Source: an uncultured Gammaproteobacteria bacterium
GTDB lineage: Bacteria > Pseudomonadota > Gammaproteobacteria > Pseudomonadales > Pseudohongiellaceae
NCBI GenBank assembly: GCA_903889815.1
Contig: CAISYX010000302.1
Location: 1-16,343 of the forward strand
Direction of reading: 5' to 3'
DNA length: 16,343 nucleotides
A program made the translations under genes and the position numbers. The number at the start of each line of letters is the position of its first letter. The stretch's first letter is position 1. The notes beneath the pieces were generated by a model. That model had not been told where the DNA came from and searched no databases. It was given only the letters and a program-made list of their open reading frames with translations. Below are positions 14,445 through 16,343 of the stretch, one piece after another.

Positions 14445-15716
14445 TTACTCCAAAGCCTGATAGACCATAGTCGGGAACTTCACGCGGATATCCGCGCTGT
14501 TGGGCAACTGATTGATCATCAACAGGATGCTGAGACCCGCTTCCGGATCTACTCGATAGATGGATCCGTAAGCGCCACCCCAGCCGAAAGACCCCACCGA
14601 GTCCATGCCGTTGGCCCCATAACGATCGGTAGTTTCAAAGCCCAGGCCGAAACCCAGGCCGGTGCTCGAATGCAGGGTGCCGACCTGGTTGCTGGTCATC
14701 AGCGCGACGGTGCGCGGCGCCAGAATCCGCACCCCGTCGAGTGCGCCCCCAAGACGAATCATTTCAAGGAATCGACTGTAGTCCCGTGCCGAGGAAATCA
14801 GCCCCGCGCCGCCAGCAAAATTGCGTCGCGGTCCGTCCACGTAGTGTCCCTGACCCCTCGAACCTTCGGCGGCCCGCACCGCCTTGCCACTGTCATCACT
14901 GGAATACACGGTGACCAGCCGCTCCGCTTGCGCAGGCGTCACAAAGAATTCGGTATCCTGCATTCCTAGCGGTCCGGTAATGCGGCTGCGGATGAGCTCA
15001 TCCAGCGGCATGCCAGAGGCACGTTCCGCAACACAGCCCAGCACGTCCGTGTTGTAGCCATAGACCCATTGCTCTCCGGGATGAGCGACAAAGGGCAGGG
15101 ATGCGAGGCGTTCCATGGTGCTGCAGACAGGCTCTTCCTTGTCTGCCGTGTACCAGCCCATACCCGCCTCAGGACCGAGACCATTCTGGGCGTACAGATC
15201 CGCAATATGTGCCTGGGTGCCATAGGAAATGCCGGCGGTATGCGTCAGCAGATCTCGCAGTGTGATCTGGCGCCGCGCCGGCACGATATTCATGCCTGCG
15301 TCAGTCACCTCGGCGACTGTCGTGGCTGCCCACTCTGGAATGAAGCGACTCACCGGATCATTCAGAGTCAATTTGCCTTCCTCCATCAAAGACAGAATCA
15401 CCACACTGGTCAACGCCTTGGTCTGCGAAGCGATGCGGAACAGATTCGCCGTGGTCATGGGCTGACCGGCCTCGCGGTCACTGAAGCCAACCGCTTTCTC
15501 GTAGACCGTCTCGCCATTCTGCAGCACCAGAGCGACAGCGCCGACCAGCTCGCCGTTGTCTATATAGGACTGCAGGACACCATCGATCCGCGCCAGGCGC
15601 TCGGCATTGATGCCGGAGACACCTTGCGCGCTGGCTGGAATCGGCTGCAGCAAGACAGCCAGCAAGAGAAGGGATGCAGACAGCGTTGTGCGGTTCACGG
15701 AATGTGGGCGGGACAT
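14445..15716 (-). CDS. Exported serine hydrolase, beta-lactamase / family VIII esterase type
   Basis: 423 aa, with a Sec signal peptide (SASLLLLAVLLQPIPASA, cleavage near residue 30-31) and a strong AAGGAG six bases before ATG 15716. The serine beta-lactamase/PBP fold has the nucleophile motif SQTK (Ser97, Lys100). WVYGYNTDVLG supplies the Tyr219 general base in the layout typical of EstB-like family VIII carboxylesterases. FGWGGAYGS (from 377) stands in for the KTG motif. This favours an esterase or peptidase over a true class C beta-lactamase. It is predicted to be periplasmic. It lies 170 bases downstream of the isomerase gene on the same strand and is followed by DUF3301. It appears complete, ending in TAA. 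Confidence 0.9.
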   Translation of the reverse strand: MSRPHSVNRTTLSASLLLLAVLLQPIPASAQGVSGINAERLARIDGVLQSYIDNGELVGAVALVLQNGETVYEKAVGFSDREAGQPMTTANLFRIASQTKALTSVVILSLMEEGKLTLNDPVSRFIPEWAATTVAEVTDAGMNIVPARRQITLRDLLTHTAGISYGTQAHIADLYAQNGLGPEAGMGWYTADKEEPVCSTMERLASLPFVAHPGEQWVYGYNTDVLGCVAERASGMPLDELIRSRITGPLGMQDTEFFVTPAQAERLVTVYSSDDSGKAVRAAEGSRGQGHYVDGPRRNFAGGAGLISSARDYSRFLEMIRLGGALDGVRILAPRTVALMTSNQVGTLHSSTGLGFGLGFETTDRYGANGMDSVGSFGWGGAYGSIYRVDPEAGLSILLMINQLPNSADIRVKFPTMVYQALE

Positions 15717-15886
15717 TGGCGGCTCCTTGGTTTTATTGTGCTGATTCGGAGTGTAGCAGGGATTAAAGGTATCTCTGATAATCGCCGCTCGTCCAGCAGC
15801 AGTGGGGCTTCAACAAGATTGGCTTGTGGCGGAATATAATGGCTGTACTACTCAAATACGGGGCGGCGTCGCTGGGAGCGGAAAAA

Positions 15887-16343
15887 TCAGCGGGCAGCGC
15901 CAAGCAGTGGCGCGATCCTGAGAGCGCTGATGTCGCTGCTGCCGGTCACGAAGCAGCATATTTTCAATTGCTGGTGCCATTGTGAAATCAGCTCAGTAAG
16001 GGCGTCGTTGCCCCGTCTTGCAGCATGCAGGAAGGGCACCGCCGCTGAGGCGAGCTGGGCGCCCATCCTGACCGCTCTGGCCACATCAAGGCCAGATCTC
16101 AAGCCTCCTGACGCAATTACAAACATTGTCGAATTGAGCTGAGGGTCTGCGCTGAACGCGGCAAGCGCCTCCGTCAGGGTAATTCCGAAATTATGAAAGG
16201 GCGTACCCAGTTTCATGGCCTCCGGCGAGCCCAGTCTTTGCGTTTCAATGGCCGCCCAGCTCGTGCCCCCGGCTCCGGCGACATCTATGTAGCGAACCCC
16301 GATGTCTGCCAGCGCCCGCGCCGTGATGGGTCCGATGCCATGC
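15887..16343 (-). CDS. fni: Type 2 isopentenyl-diphosphate delta-isomerase, C-terminal part
   Basis: FMN-dependent enzyme interconverting isopentenyl and dimethylallyl diphosphate in isoprenoid synthesis. The 5' part lies beyond the window; 152 residues are visible, nearly half of a usual protein of about 350 aa. They read GIGPITARALADIGVRYIDV, then VAGAGGTSWAAIE, PFHNFGITLTEAL, VIASGGLRSGLDVARAVRMGA (the FMN phosphate-binding turn) and PFLHAARRG, ending with an ALRIAPLLGAAR tail and TGA. GTSWAAIE and the ASGG..+G motif are family signatures. The usual DWG near the third motif reads NFG here. An internal ATG at 16216 is not the real start. Confidence 0.92.
   Translation of the reverse strand, partial: HGIGPITARALADIGVRYIDVAGAGGTSWAAIETQRLGSPEAMKLGTPFHNFGITLTEALAAFSADPQLNSTMFVIASGGLRSGLDVARAVRMGAQLASAAVPFLHAARRGNDALTELISQWHQQLKICCFVTGSSDISALRIAPLLGAAR

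Noticed and set aside
15069..15839. Plus-strand open frame of 256 codons opposite the serine hydrolase
   Set aside because: Shadow; the minus-strand gene has a signal peptide, SxxK and a good ribosome binding site.
1..16343. Full reassignment of TAA and TAG to a sense codon
   Set aside because: Sua5 and DUF5916 end in TAG and the metallo-hydrolase and serine hydrolase end in TAA at natural C-termini, so TAR still acts as stop in this genome.

Overview
The window looks like a chromosomal segment of a GC-rich Gammaproteobacterium. A DUF3301 protein, a two-domain Sua5-type threonylcarbamoyl-AMP synthase, several Sec- or Tat-exported hydrolases and a DUF5916 outer-membrane-type protein all fit that. 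The lineage is an inference and I cannot name a genus. No rRNA, tRNA, CRISPR array, phage genes or complete insertion sequence was seen.

Layout: (1) 1-897, a Tat-exported dienelactone-hydrolase-family gene, cut at its 5' end by the window and interrupted by an in-frame TAA. (2) 1017-3605, an AT-richer signalling block: receiver + EAL phosphodiesterase, an in-frame TAA, then the rest of the EAL domain fused to a degenerate receiver and a LuxR-type HTH, then an unrecognised 192-aa protein in the same frame. (3) 3659-5347 (-), a secreted calcineurin-like phosphoesterase, converging on region 2 across a perfect palindrome. (4) 5454-5895 (-), an overlapping pair of a ribbon-helix-helix protein and a small partner. 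(5) 6043-7032 (+), Sua5. (6) 7040-8791 (-), a secreted protein with 23 gapless octapeptide repeats, interrupted by an in-frame TAG. (7) 9156-12387 (+), a two-gene operon: exported metallo-beta-lactamase-fold hydrolase and a DUF5916 protein. (8) 12471-13969 (+), an AbiEi/AbiEii type IV toxin-antitoxin (abortive infection) operon behind a 26-bp operator-like dyad. (9) 14067-15716 (-), a serine hydrolase of the beta-lactamase/family VIII esterase type followed by a DUF3301 membrane protein. (10) 15887-16343 (-), the C-terminal part of a type 2 isopentenyl-diphosphate isomerase cut by the window end.

The strongest unusual signal is that three unrelated genes on both strands are each split by one in-frame stop (TAA, TAA, TAG) with intact, family-typical or protein-like sequence continuing in the same frame and no frameshift. 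TAA and TAG also end several complete genes here, so wholesale code reassignment is not supported. Recent nonsense mutation, stop suppression/readthrough, or substitution errors in the sequence remain possible. Other notable items are the octapeptide-repeat protein with a duplicated 31-bp promoter element, the composite c-di-GMP/DNA-binding regulator with a 12-bp inverted repeat upstream, and the operator-like dyad in front of the AbiE operon.
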